19,905 bases of DNA, taken from the NCBI GenBank assembly GCA_036566745.1, contig DATCVR010000040.1, positions 1 through 19,905 on the forward strand. The letters run 5' to 3'. This DNA is from DATCVR01 sp036566745. GTDB taxonomy: Bacteria; Actinomycetota; Actinomycetes; Jiangellales; Jiangellaceae. The notes below the pieces were generated by a model. The model had not been told where the DNA came from, made no database searches, and saw nothing but the letters and a program-made list of their open reading frames with translations. A program made the position numbers and the translations under genes. Of the stretch, positions 7,520-15,070 are shown piece after piece; the first letter of the stretch is position 1; each line of letters begins with the position of its first letter.

Positions 7520-7544
7520 ACCCACTTGCGACCGATTCAAGCGG
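7520..7544 (-). promoter_or_regulatory. Stress sigma factor (SigF/SigB-like) promoter of the hemerythrin gene
   Basis: On the minus strand GCTT (7541-7544), a 15-nt spacer and GGGTAT (7520-7525) match the actinobacterial SigF/SigB pattern GTTT-N15-17-GGGTAT with one mismatch in the -35. The -10 lies 40 nt before the ATG, leaving room for the AAGGAGG site. Family knowledge: hemerythrin-like genes in mycobacteria are reported as SigF-dependent. Confidence 0.55.
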
Positions 7545-7665
7545 GATGAACCGGTCAGTCCCATTCTGCGCTTCGGTGGGACGTTCGGCAGCCTTTCGTG
7601 ACCAACCAGAGGCGCCGCACGCGGGCGCACCCACCTGCGCCGCGCCTGGCCGGACCGGGTTTCCG

Positions 7666-7671
7666 TAGACT
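7666..7671 (+). promoter_or_regulatory. -10 element of valS, probably leaderless
   Basis: TAGACT ends 6 nt before the GTG start at 7678, and no Shine-Dalgarno sequence is present. Transcription would start on the start codon itself. No clear -35 was seen. There is no space for a T-box leader. Confidence 0.5.
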
Positions 7672-7677
7672 TCCGCC

Positions 7678-10347
7678 GTGACCGAGACGACCCGCCCCGA
7701 AGCCCCGCTCGATGCCGCCTTGCCGACCTCCTTCGCGCCGGCCGAGGTAGAAGCGGAGCTGTACGAGCGGTGGGTCGAGCGGGGGTACTTCGAGGCCGAA
7801 GCCACCAGCGACAAGCCGCCGTTCTGCGTGGTCATCCCGCCGCCCAACGTCACCGGCTCGCTCCACCTCGGCCACGCCTTCGAGCACACCCTCATCGACG
7901 CCCTCGTGCGCCGCCGCCGGATGCAGGGCTACGAGGCGGTGTGGGTTCCGGGCATGGACCACGCCGGCATCGCCACCCAGAACGTCGTCGAGCGCGAGCT
8001 GGCCAAGGACGGCCTGTCCCGCCATGACCTCGGGCGCGAGGCGTTCGTCGAGAAGGTCTGGCAGTGGAAGGAGCGCTCCGGCGGGATGATCCTCGACCAG
8101 ATGCGCCGCCTCGGCGACGGCGTGGCGTGGAGCCGTGAGCGTTTCACCATGGACGACGGCCTGTCCCGGGCGGTCCAGACGATCTTCAAGAGGCTCTACG
8201 ACGACGAGTTGATCTACCGTGCCGAGCGCATCATCAACTGGTGCGTGCGCTGCCACACGGCGCTGTCCGACATCGAGGTCGAGCACTCCGACGACGACGG
8301 CGAGCTGGTGTCGATCCGCTATGGCGACGCCGCCACCGGCGAGGTCGTCGTCGCCACGACGCGCGCCGAGACGATGCTCGGCGACACCGCGGTGGCCGTC
8401 CACCCCGACGACACCCGCTACAAGCACCTGATCGGCACCGAGGTCGAGGTCCCGTTGACCGGCCGGAAGATCCCGGTGGTCGCCGACGAGCACGTCGACC
8501 CCGAGTTCGGCACCGGCATGGTCAAGGTGACCCCAGCCCATGACCCCAACGACTTCGAGATCGGCCGCCGCCACGACCTCCCCAGCCTGACGATCATGGA
8601 CGAGCTGGGCGTCATCACCGCTCACGGTCCGTTCCAGGGGCTCGACCGCTTCGAGGCGCGCCCGGCCGTGGTCGCGGCGCTGCGCGAACAGGGCCGCATC
8701 GTGAGCGAGAAGCGCCCGTACCAGCACTCGGTCGGCCACTGCTCGCGATGCAAGACCGTCGTCGAGCCGCGGCTCTCGCTGCAGTGGTGGGTGAAGGTCG
8801 AGCCGCTGGCCAAGGCCGCCGGCGACGCCGTGCGCGACGGCCGGGTCGCCGTCCACCCGGCCACCATGGAGACCCGCTGGTTCTCCTGGGTCGACGACAT
8901 GCACGACTGGTGCATCTCCCGCCAGCTCTGGTGGGGCCACCGCATCCCGATCTGGTACGGCCCCGACGGCGAGACGGTCTGCGTCGGCCCGGACGAGCAG
9001 CCACCCTCGGGCGAGGGATGGGTCCAGGACTCCGACGTCCTCGACACGTGGTTCTCCTCGGGGCTGTTCCCGTTCTCCACCCTCGGCTGGCCCGACGAGA
9101 CTCCCGACCTGGCGAAGTTCTATCCCAACCAGGTGCTGGTCACCGGCTACGACATCCTGTTCTTCTGGGTGGCCCGGATGATGATGTTCGGGCTGTACGC
9201 GTTCAAGGACGCCCCGCCCGAGCAAGCGGTGCCGTTCCGGACGTTCGCCCTGCACGGCATGGTTCGCGACGAGCGCGGCAAGAAGATGTCGAAGTCGTTC
9301 GGCAACGCCGTCGACCCGATGGAGTGGATGGACGCCTACGGCTCCGACGCGCTGCGCTTCACCCTCGCCCGGGGCGCCAACCCCGGCACCGACGTGCCCA
9401 TCGGCGAGGAGTGGGTCCAGGGCTCGCGCAGCTTCTGCAACAAGCTCTGGAACGCCACCCGGTTCGCGCTGATCAACGGCGCGCGGGTGGGTGAGCTCCC
9501 GCCGCCCGAGCAGCTCTCGGTGCCCGACCGCTGGATCCTGTCCCGCCTGAACGCCACGGTCGCCGAGGTCGACGCGCTGTACGAGGACTTCCAGTTCGCC
9601 AAGGTCTCCGAGGTGCTCTACCACTTCGCCTGGGACGAGTTCTGCGACTGGTACGTCGAGCTGGCGAAGGCTCCGCTGGGCGAGCACGGCTCGACGGCGG
9701 CGGAGCACACCCGCCTCGTCCTCGGGCACGTGCTCGACACCCTGTTGCGGCTGCTCCACCCGATCATGCCGTTCGTGACCGAGGCGTTGTGGACCGCGCT
9801 GACCGGCCAGGAGTCGGTGGTGATCGCCGCCTGGCCCGAGTCCGACGCCGATCGCGCCGACGCCCCCGCCGAGGCCGCGGTGGCCGAGGTGCAGCGCCTG
9901 GTCACCGAGGTGCGCCGGTTCCGCAGCGACCAGGGTCTCAAGCCCGGTCAGCGGGTGGGCGCGCGCCTGGTCGGAGCCACCCCCGCGCTGACCGAGCACG
10001 AGCCGTCGATCCGGTCCATGACCCGTCTCGACGTCCCCGGCGAGGGCTTCGCGGCCACCGCCCAGGTGGTCGTGGGCGCGGTGACCGTCGAGCTCGACCT
10101 GTCCGGAGCCGTCGACGTCGCCGCCGAGCGGCAGCGGCTGACGAAGGATCTCGGGCTCGCCCGCAAGACCCTCGACCAGGCCGGCCGCAAGCTGGACAAC
10201 GAGCAGTTCCTGGCCAAGGCGCCTGAGGCCGAGGTCACGAAGATCCGGGGCCGCCGCACCGCCGCCGAGGCCGACATCGCCCGTATCGAGGCCCAGCTGA
10301 GCGCGCTGCCGGCGAGCAACGACGGGACGGCCCGCCGTGAGCACTGA
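7678..10347 (+). CDS. valS: Valyl-tRNA synthetase
   Basis: This 889-residue class I aminoacyl-tRNA synthetase ligates valine to tRNA-Val in the cytoplasm. The HIGH-type motif is HLGH (residues 63-66, in NVTGSLHLGHAF). The valine-site signature is WVPGMDHAGIATQ. A CP1 editing domain follows (about 200-370, with TTRAETMLGDTAVAVHP). The KMSKS loop is intact at 536-540 (GKKMSKSFGNAVDP). The anticodon-binding domain includes EFCDWYVELAKAPL. The C-terminal ~65 residues are the tRNA-binding coiled coil typical of ValRS. Length is normal. The GTG start follows the -10 element directly, so the mRNA is probably leaderless. folC overlaps its last 11 nt, indicating one transcript and probable translational coupling. 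Confidence 0.98.
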   Translation: MTETTRPEAPLDAALPTSFAPAEVEAELYERWVERGYFEAEATSDKPPFCVVIPPPNVTGSLHLGHAFEHTLIDALVRRRRMQGYEAVWVPGMDHAGIATQNVVERELAKDGLSRHDLGREAFVEKVWQWKERSGGMILDQMRRLGDGVAWSRERFTMDDGLSRAVQTIFKRLYDDELIYRAERIINWCVRCHTALSDIEVEHSDDDGELVSIRYGDAATGEVVVATTRAETMLGDTAVAVHPDDTRYKHLIGTEVEVPLTGRKIPVVADEHVDPEFGTGMVKVTPAHDPNDFEIGRRHDLPSLTIMDELGVITAHGPFQGLDRFEARPAVVAALREQGRIVSEKRPYQHSVGHCSRCKTVVEPRLSLQWWVKVEPLAKAAGDAVRDGRVAVHPATMETRWFSWVDDMHDWCISRQLWWGHRIPIWYGPDGETVCVGPDEQPPSGEGWVQDSDVLDTWFSSGLFPFSTLGWPDETPDLAKFYPNQVLVTGYDILFFWVARMMMFGLYAFKDAPPEQAVPFRTFALHGMVRDERGKKMSKSFGNAVDPMEWMDAYGSDALRFTLARGANPGTDVPIGEEWVQGSRSFCNKLWNATRFALINGARVGELPPPEQLSVPDRWILSRLNATVAEVDALYEDFQFAKVSEVLYHFAWDEFCDWYVELAKAPLGEHGSTAAEHTRLVLGHVLDTLLRLLHPIMPFVTEALWTALTGQESVVIAAWPESDADRADAPAEAAVAEVQRLVTEVRRFRSDQGLKPGQRVGARLVGATPALTEHEPSIRSMTRLDVPGEGFAATAQVVVGAVTVELDLSGAVDVAAERQRLTKDLGLARKTLDQAGRKLDNEQFLAKAPEAEVTKIRGRRTAAEADIARIEAQLSALPASNDGTARREH

Positions 10348-11668
10348 CGACCTGCGCGAGGTCGAGGCGGCCCTGCACGGCCGGTGGCCCGAGAACCAGA
10401 TCGAGCCGTCGCTCGAGCGCATCCGCGACCTCGTCGATGTCATGGGCAACCCGCAGCACGGCTACCCCGTGGTCCACATCGGCGGCACCAACGGCAAGAC
10501 CTCCACGGCGCGGATGGTCGACGAGCTGCTGCGCGAGCTCAACCTCCGGACCGGCCGGTTCACCAGCCCTCATCTGCAGTCGGTGACCGAGCGGATCAGC
10601 CTCGACAACGAGCCGATCAGCCCAGAGCGCTTCGTCGAGGTCTACAACGAGGTCGCTCCGTACCTCGACTTCGTCGACAGCCGGCACGACGAGCGGCTGT
10701 CGTATTTCGAGACGCTCACCGCGATGGCTTATGCCGCCTTCGCCGACGCGCCGGTCGACGTCGCGGTGGTCGAGGTCGGCCTGGGCGGGTCGTGGGACGC
10801 CACCAACGTCGCCGACGGCAAGGTCGCCGTGGTCGCGCCGATCTCCATCGATCATGCCGACTACCTCGGGGACACGATCGAGCTGATCGCGGAGGAGAAG
10901 GCGGGCATCATCAAACCCGGCTCGTTCGTCGTGCTCGGGGCTCAGCAGGCCGCGGCCGCCGAGATCCTCCTCGCCCGCGTCGGCGAGGTCGGGGCCACCC
11001 TGGCGCGTCAGGGCATCGAGTTCGGGGTGCGGCACCGCGAGATGGCGGTCGGCGGTCAGCTGCTCACCCTGCAAGGCCTCGCCGACACCTACGAGGACGT
11101 GTTCCTGCCGCTGCACGGCGAACACCAGGCCGGCAACGCCGCGATGGCGCTCGCGGCGGTCGAGGCCTTCGCCGGCGGAGGGCGGGAGGGCCTCGACCCC
11201 GAGGCGGTGCGGGCCGCCTTCGCCCGGGTCTCGTCGCCGGGACGGCTGGAGGCGTTGCGGCGCGGCCCGGTGGTCCTGGTCGACGCTGCGCACAACCCGG
11301 CCGGAGCGGGGGCCCTGGCGGCCGCGCTGAGCGACGAGTTCGCCTCGACGACGCTGGTCGCGGTGCTGGCGGTGCTCGCCGACAAGGACGCTGTGGGCAT
11401 CCTCGAGGCACTCGAGCCGGCCGTCGAGGCCGTGGTGGTCACCACCAACTCCTCACCCCGTGCCCTGCCGGCTGCCGAGCTGGCCCGCCTCGCCCACGAC
11501 GTATTCGGCGAGGACCGCGTGTTCCAGGCCTCGCCGCTGCCCGAGGCCATCGACGTGGGCCTCGCGCTGGCCGAGCGTGAGGCGTCGTTCGGCGGCCATG
11601 GAGTGATCGTGACCGGCTCGGTGGTTACCGCGGGCGATGCACGGGCCGCGTTCGGGGTCGCACCGTGA
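10337..11668 (+). CDS. folC: Bifunctional folylpolyglutamate synthase / dihydrofolate synthase
   Basis: This 443-residue Mur-ligase-family enzyme adds glutamate to dihydropteroate and to tetrahydrofolates, using ATP. The start GTG at 10337 lies inside the end of valS, with GGGACGG upstream as a ribosome binding site. Motifs: ATP loop HIGGTNGKTSTA (47-58), RFTSPHLQSVTERI (FolC signature 1), VVEVGLGGSWDATN (signature 2), DHADYLGDTIELIAEEKAGI, and VVLVDAAHNPAGA in the C-terminal domain. The family-typical DATN and H-x-DxLG positions are intact. valS-folC coupling is common in actinobacteria, as is the small membrane gene that overlaps the folC stop by 4 nt. Whether both activities are present cannot be decided by eye. 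Confidence 0.96.
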   Translation: MSTDDLREVEAALHGRWPENQIEPSLERIRDLVDVMGNPQHGYPVVHIGGTNGKTSTARMVDELLRELNLRTGRFTSPHLQSVTERISLDNEPISPERFVEVYNEVAPYLDFVDSRHDERLSYFETLTAMAYAAFADAPVDVAVVEVGLGGSWDATNVADGKVAVVAPISIDHADYLGDTIELIAEEKAGIIKPGSFVVLGAQQAAAAEILLARVGEVGATLARQGIEFGVRHREMAVGGQLLTLQGLADTYEDVFLPLHGEHQAGNAAMALAAVEAFAGGGREGLDPEAVRAAFARVSSPGRLEALRRGPVVLVDAAHNPAGAGALAAALSDEFASTTLVAVLAVLADKDAVGILEALEPAVEAVVVTTNSSPRALPAAELARLAHDVFGEDRVFQASPLPEAIDVGLALAEREASFGGHGVIVTGSVVTAGDARAAFGVAP

Positions 11669-12006
11669 ACCGGATCGCCGCCACGCTGCTCTCGATCGAG
11701 GCGATCGTCGTCGCGCTCGCCGTACCGGTGGCGATCAACATCTCCGAGGTCGGCACCGGTGTCGCCTGGCTGGCCGGTGGGGGAGTGGCCCTGACCTGCA
11801 TCGTCGGGGCGGCTACCGTCCGGCGCGGCCGGGCGGGCTACGTGATCGGGACCATCGCGCAGGTCGGGGCGGTCGCGATCGGCTTCGTGGCCCCGGCGAT
11901 GTTCGTGCTGGGCGCGATCTTCGCGTTGCTGTGGTTCACGCTGCTGCGGATCGGCCCCGAGGTCGAGCGCGCGAAGGCCGCGCGAGAGGCCCGGCCGCCG
12001 GCCTGA
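11665..12006 (+). CDS. DUF4233-family small membrane protein
   Basis: The product has 113 residues. The GTG start at 11665 overlaps the folC TGA (GTGA), so translation is coupled. Four hydrophobic segments are seen: about residues 5-26, 31-52, 58-75 and 78-93. The cytoplasmic tail is charged (RIGPEVERAKAAREARPP). Position directly after folC, length and hydrophobic pattern match the DUF4233 family found next to folC in many actinobacteria (for example Rv2446c in Mycobacterium tuberculosis). Its function is not known. The constant link to folC suggests a role in folate metabolism or simply conserved operon structure. Confidence 0.8.
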   Translation: MNRIAATLLSIEAIVVALAVPVAINISEVGTGVAWLAGGGVALTCIVGAATVRRGRAGYVIGTIAQVGAVAIGFVAPAMFVLGAIFALLWFTLLRIGPEVERAKAAREARPPA

Positions 12007-12025
12007 CCGCAGAACGCTCCATTGT

Positions 12026-12035
12026 GGTCATGACC
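12026..12035. repeat. Perfect 10-nt palindrome just upstream of the lipoprotein promoter
   Basis: GGTCATGACC is an exact palindrome directly abutting the -35 hexamer at 12036. It could be an operator or a half-site acting together with the palindrome in the spacer. Confidence 0.4.
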
Positions 12036-12065
12036 TTGAGGTTTCGGTAATCCGAAAGGTACCCT
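12036..12065 (+). promoter_or_regulatory. Promoter of the lipoprotein gene with an operator-like palindrome in the spacer
   Basis: TTGAGG (12036-12041), an 18-nt spacer and TACCCT (12060-12065) form a good housekeeping-type promoter. The spacer contains the exact inverted repeat TTTCGG-TAAT-CCGAAA (12042-12057), beginning right after the -35. A protein bound there would block RNA polymerase. The -10 ends 6 nt before the GTG start at 12072, so the mRNA is probably leaderless. Confidence 0.6.
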
Positions 12066-12071
12066 CGCGCC

Positions 12072-12650
12072 GTGATCTCCCGGTCGAGGCTCCGCAGGTC
12101 GGTTCGGTCGTCGCTCGCGGTCCTCGGGGCCGCGGTCACCATCTCGGCGTTCGCCGCCTGTTCGGGTGACCCCGACACCGACGACGCCGCCACGGCCGAG
12201 CCGAGCGCCACGACGACCGCCGAGCCCGATTCGACAGGCTCGTCCGACGCGGACGAAGCCGCGATCCTCGCCGTGTACGAACAGTACTGGGGTGTGTACG
12301 TCGCGGCGATCAACGGCCCGAACCCGGCGTCGGCTCCTTTCGTGGGCATCGCCACCGACGAGCTGATCGCCCAGGACACCGCCACCGCCCTCGGATACGT
12401 CGAGCAGGGCATCGTGTTCACCGGCGAGCCGGTCGTCAGCGACACCCGGGTAGAGATCGTCGAGGAAGATCGAGCTCAGGTCACCTCGTGTGTTGATGAC
12501 AGCGATTGGGTGGGAACACTAGAGGGAGAGCCACTGCCCAAGCCCGCGGGCCGCCCGGAGATCTATCCGGTGGTGAACCAAGTCGTCCGCCAGGACGACA
12601 CCTGGCTGGTCGGGCCCACCGTCGAGGCTGGAGAGGACGTCCAGTGCTGA
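12072..12650 (+). CDS. Secreted lipoprotein, probable NTF2-like fold, function unknown
   Basis: The product has 192 residues. The GTG start at 12072 lies 6 nt after a -10 element. Residues 1-29 form a lipoprotein signal peptide: Arg-rich start (RSRLRRSVRSS), a hydrophobic core, then AFAAC with lipidated Cys30. Phe at -3 is slightly atypical. A Ser/Thr/Ala/Asp-rich linker (31-60) follows. The folded domain starts with AILAVYEQYWGVYVAAI and includes LGYVEQGIVFTGEPVVSDTRVEI and the segment TSCVDDSDWVG. I recall this pattern (Y..YW ... G.P ... C.D.S.W) from actinobacterial lipoproteins with an NTF2-like domain. Two further Cys residues (the one in TSCVDD and the C-terminal Cys192) could form a disulfide. 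It overlaps the next gene by 7 nt. Partner and ligand are unknown. Confidence 0.7.
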   Translation: MISRSRLRRSVRSSLAVLGAAVTISAFAACSGDPDTDDAATAEPSATTTAEPDSTGSSDADEAAILAVYEQYWGVYVAAINGPNPASAPFVGIATDELIAQDTATALGYVEQGIVFTGEPVVSDTRVEIVEEDRAQVTSCVDDSDWVGTLEGEPLPKPAGRPEIYPVVNQVVRQDDTWLVGPTVEAGEDVQC

Positions 12651-13585
12651 AGAGCTCACGCTTACGCCGCCTGCTGGCGGTCCTGGTGACCCTGACCGCC
12701 GGTGTGGCGGCGAGCATCGTCACCATTATCGCGGTGGCCCCCGCGGGAAACGCCGAGGACTGCCTCCAGTACGTCGAGGTGTCCCCAGGCAAATGGGAGT
12801 ACGTCAACGTCTGTGACGACGACGGTGGGGGTGGCGGGGGCGACGAGGGCGGCGGCGACGGCGGCGGCAACGAAGAACCGCAGTGTTATCTCGGTCGCCA
12901 ACAGATCTTCGACTACGACTCTGCCTACTGCAAGGGCGACCTGAGCTGCTACGTCTACGCGCCTCCGCCGACCAAGGAGGACCCGAGCGAGTGGCCGGAG
13001 CCGCCGTCGGGCACTCCGGAAGACGCTGTGTACGGCGAGGAATGGTGCTTCTCGCAGCCCCCCGAGGAAGATGTCATCACCGGACCCGTGCCTGTATGGG
13101 ACGACGATCCGCCGCCCGTGAACTGGCTGGATCAGGCGTACCAGGCGCTCGGGCAGATCGTGGTGCCCGACTTCACGCTGACCTTCGACCCGCCCACCCG
13201 GACCTACATCAACACCGACACCACGTTCTGGGCCGAGGGCGCCACGAAGGACGACCTCACCGGCACGTCGGCGCTGGGCCTGGTCGCCATCGCCACACCA
13301 GACCGGTTCGAGGTCGACCCCGGTGACGGCAGCGGGGCCAAGACCTGTCCCGTCGCGGTCGCCAAGGCCGACGCCTGCACGTACATGTACACCCACGCGT
13401 CCGTCGACGGTCCGAGCACCGTCGACGGCCAGCCTGCCTACGTCGGGCAGGCCCGGCTGGTCTACACCGTGCGATTCGAGCTGAACGGCGCGCCGTGGCC
13501 GGTCGCCAACGCGCCGGCCGAGCTTCCCGGCGAGTGGGAAGCCTCGGACGTGTCGGTCAACGAGATCCAGGTGATCGTCGAGTAG
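12644..13585 (+). CDS. Secreted protein with Gly-rich linker and PKD-like C-terminal region
   Basis: The product has 313 residues. GTG at 12644 is chosen: it has GGAGAGGA at 12631-12638, overlaps the lipoprotein gene by 7 nt, and is followed at once by a Sec signal peptide (LKSSRLRRLLAVLVTLTAG..., likely cleavage after AGNA, about residue 37). The open frame upstream of 12644 lies within the lipoprotein gene and is rejected. The mature chain has a short Cys-containing start, an Asp/Gly low-complexity linker (about 60-80), a Cys- and Pro-rich middle (YCKGDLSCYVYAPPP) and a C-terminal region containing RTYINTDTTFWAEG, DRFEVDPGDGSGAKTCP, CTYMYTHAS and LVYTVRFELNG. The GDG-C...Y-H...Y-V-F layout resembles PKD-like domains of actinobacterial secreted proteins that neighbour such lipoproteins. 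There is no enzyme motif; an extracellular binding or wall-associated role is only inferred. Confidence 0.7.
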   Translation: MLKSSRLRRLLAVLVTLTAGVAASIVTIIAVAPAGNAEDCLQYVEVSPGKWEYVNVCDDDGGGGGGDEGGGDGGGNEEPQCYLGRQQIFDYDSAYCKGDLSCYVYAPPPTKEDPSEWPEPPSGTPEDAVYGEEWCFSQPPEEDVITGPVPVWDDDPPPVNWLDQAYQALGQIVVPDFTLTFDPPTRTYINTDTTFWAEGATKDDLTGTSALGLVAIATPDRFEVDPGDGSGAKTCPVAVAKADACTYMYTHASVDGPSTVDGQPAYVGQARLVYTVRFELNGAPWPVANAPAELPGEWEASDVSVNEIQVIVE

Positions 13586-13600
13586 CTCTGGCGCCACGCC

Positions 13601-13650
13601 ACGCATTCGGGCCGCTCTCGACGTGAGGTCGAGGGCGGCCCGAGTGCGTT
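13601..13650. terminator. 22-bp bidirectional terminator between the secreted-protein gene and ndk
   Basis: Bases 13601-13622 pair with 13628-13649 over 22 bp, including two G-U pairs, with the 5-nt loop GTGAG. The core is GGGCCGC with GCGGCCC. It lies 15 nt after the plus-strand stop and 26 nt after the ndk stop on the minus strand, so it can end both transcripts. It is the strongest hairpin in the window. Confidence 0.85.
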
Positions 13651-13675
13651 GCCGGGTGGATCGTGGTGAGACCGC

Positions 13676-14086
13676 TCAGGCCAGCCCGGGGAACCAGAGG
13701 TCGAGCTCGCGCTTGGCCGACTCGGGGGAGTCGGAGGCGTGGACGAGGTTCTCCGACTTCGAGTTCGACAGGTCGCCGCGGATGGTGCCGGGCGCTGCTT
13801 TGCGGCCGTCGGTGGCGCCGTTCATCGCGCGGACCACGTCGATGGCCTCGTCGCCCTGGAGGACGAGCGCGACGAGCGGGCCGCCAGTGACGAATTCGCG
13901 CAGGCCGGGGTAGAAGGCCTTGTCGACGTGCTCGGCGTAATGGGCGTCGGACAGCGAGGAGTCGATGACGCGCTGGTCCAGCGCGACGATGGTCAGGCCT
14001 TTGCGTTCGTAACGGGCGAGGATCTCTCCGACCAGGCCGCGGCGGACGGCATCGGGCTTGATCAGGACGAGCGTGCGCTCGGACAC
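13676..14086 (-). CDS. ndk: Nucleoside diphosphate kinase
   Basis: This 136-residue enzyme moves the gamma-phosphate of ATP to other nucleoside diphosphates through a phosphohistidine. The GTG start at 14086 has AGGAG 7 nt upstream. The sequence opens TLVLIKPDAVRRGLVGEI, as in the family. The active-site histidine is His116 in NLVHASDS, where most family members have HGSDS, so a conservative Gly-to-Ala change follows the histidine. The length is normal, and RGDLSNSKSENLVHASDSPESAKRE keeps the nucleotide-binding region. It faces the secreted-protein gene tail to tail and is divergent from phzF. Confidence 0.97.
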   Translation of the reverse strand: MSERTLVLIKPDAVRRGLVGEILARYERKGLTIVALDQRVIDSSLSDAHYAEHVDKAFYPGLREFVTGGPLVALVLQGDEAIDVVRAMNGATDGRKAAPGTIRGDLSNSKSENLVHASDSPESAKRELDLWFPGLA

Positions 14087-14142
14087 GGGTGTACTCCTGG
14101 GCTCATGACGGTGCGATCGGGCAGTTCGGATCTGCCGGGGTC

Positions 14143-14148
14143 ACCTTA
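14143..14148 (-). promoter_or_regulatory. Possible -10 element of ndk
   Basis: TAAGGT on the minus strand lies 56 nt before the ndk start, giving a leader of about 50 nt with its AGGAG site. No good -35 was found. The rest of the 165-nt ndk/phzF gap shows nothing further apart from the phzF element. Confidence 0.35.
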
Positions 14149-14239
14149 GATGGTGCGGCTCCTCCGGGCACATCGCAACGTCCCGGCGCCGCGGTGGTGA
14201 TGCCGGCACCCGGCCCGATGCCGTCGCGCCGGGCACCCG

Positions 14240-14245
14240 TAGCCT
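14240..14245 (+). promoter_or_regulatory. -10 element of the phzF-family gene, probably leaderless
   Basis: TAGCCT ends 6 nt before the GTG start at 14252, and no ribosome binding site is present between them. This matches the geometry at valS, the lipoprotein gene and ctpE. Confidence 0.45.
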
Positions 14246-14251
14246 TGGCCG

Positions 14252-15052
14252 GTGCGTATCCTCGTCGTCGATGCGTTCACCGACGCGCCCTGGAGTGGTA
14301 ATCCGGCCGGAGTCTGCGTGGTCGACCGCGAGGTCGACGCCGCCTGGATGCAGGCGGTCGCGGCCGAGCTGAAGCATTCCGAGACCGCGTTCGTCGAGCC
14401 CAGCTCCACACCGGACGCCGACTTCGGCCTGCGCTGGTTCACCCCTGGTGCTGAGGTCGCGCTGTGCGGGCACGCCACGCTCGCCACCGCCCATGTGCTG
14501 TTCGAGCGCGACGGGCCGCGGCCGATCCGGTTCGCCACCCGCAGCGGGGTCCTGACCGTCCGGCCGGAGGAGAACGGCCTGGTCAGCATGGACTTCCCGG
14601 CATTGCCACCCGAGCCCAGTCCGGCTCCGGCGGGGCTCGTCACGGCCCTGGGCGCCGAGCCGACGTGGGTGGGGCGCAGCCGTTTCGACGTGCTGGCCGA
14701 GGTCGCCGACGAGGACACCGTCCGGAGGCTCAGCCCGGACATCACCGCGCTGGCGGACGTCGAGGCGCGCGGGGTCATCGTCACGGCGGTGGCCGACGCG
14801 TCGTCGCCCTACGACTTCGTGTCGCGGTTCTTCGCACCCACGGTCGGCGTTCCCGAGGACCCGGTGACCGGGTCGGCCCACTGCGTGCTGGCCGTCCACT
14901 GGGCGGACCGGCTCGGACCCGGCGACGGCGCGGTGCTGACCGGCGCGCAGCTGTCCGCGCGCGGTGGCGTGGTGCGGGTGCGTCGGCGGGGTGACCGGGT
15001 GGATCTCGTCGGGCGCGCCGTCACCGTGCTCGACGGCGTCCTGGCAGTGTGA
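14252..15052 (+). CDS. PhzF-family isomerase/epimerase-like protein
   Basis: This 266-residue protein has the two-lobed diaminopimelate-epimerase-like fold of the PhzF family. Visible signatures are VDAFTDAPWSGNPAGV at the start, SETAFV with Glu44 at the catalytic acid position of PhzF, RWFTPGAEVALCGHATLATAHV, and VPEDPVTGSAHCVLAVHWADRL in the second lobe. PhzF itself isomerises a phenazine precursor, but most family members lie outside phenazine clusters and have no known substrate. No phenazine genes are present here, so no gene symbol is given. It is slightly shorter than typical members (about 280-300 residues). It ends 18 nt from the convergent oxidase gene. No clear hairpin separates them. 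Confidence 0.88.
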   Translation: MRILVVDAFTDAPWSGNPAGVCVVDREVDAAWMQAVAAELKHSETAFVEPSSTPDADFGLRWFTPGAEVALCGHATLATAHVLFERDGPRPIRFATRSGVLTVRPEENGLVSMDFPALPPEPSPAPAGLVTALGAEPTWVGRSRFDVLAEVADEDTVRRLSPDITALADVEARGVIVTAVADASSPYDFVSRFFAPTVGVPEDPVTGSAHCVLAVHWADRLGPGDGAVLTGAQLSARGGVVRVRRRGDRVDLVGRAVTVLDGVLAV

Positions 15053-15070
15053 GGGACTCCGACTCGCGGA

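Noticed and set aside
7501..7677. T-box riboswitch before valS
   Set aside because: No T-box sequence or specifier stem was recognised, and the -10 element sits 6 nt before the start codon, leaving no leader.
7555..10449. 964-codon minus-strand open frame opposite valS
   Set aside because: Antisense shadow of valS; repetitive composition and no recognisable domain.
12506..12643. Upstream extension of the secreted-protein gene inside the lipoprotein gene
   Set aside because: The Arg/Gly-rich text would precede a clear signal peptide. GTG 12644 has a good ribosome binding site.
14252..15052. Phenazine biosynthesis role for the PhzF-family gene
   Set aside because: No other phenazine genes are present; PhzF-family proteins are widespread outside phenazine clusters.
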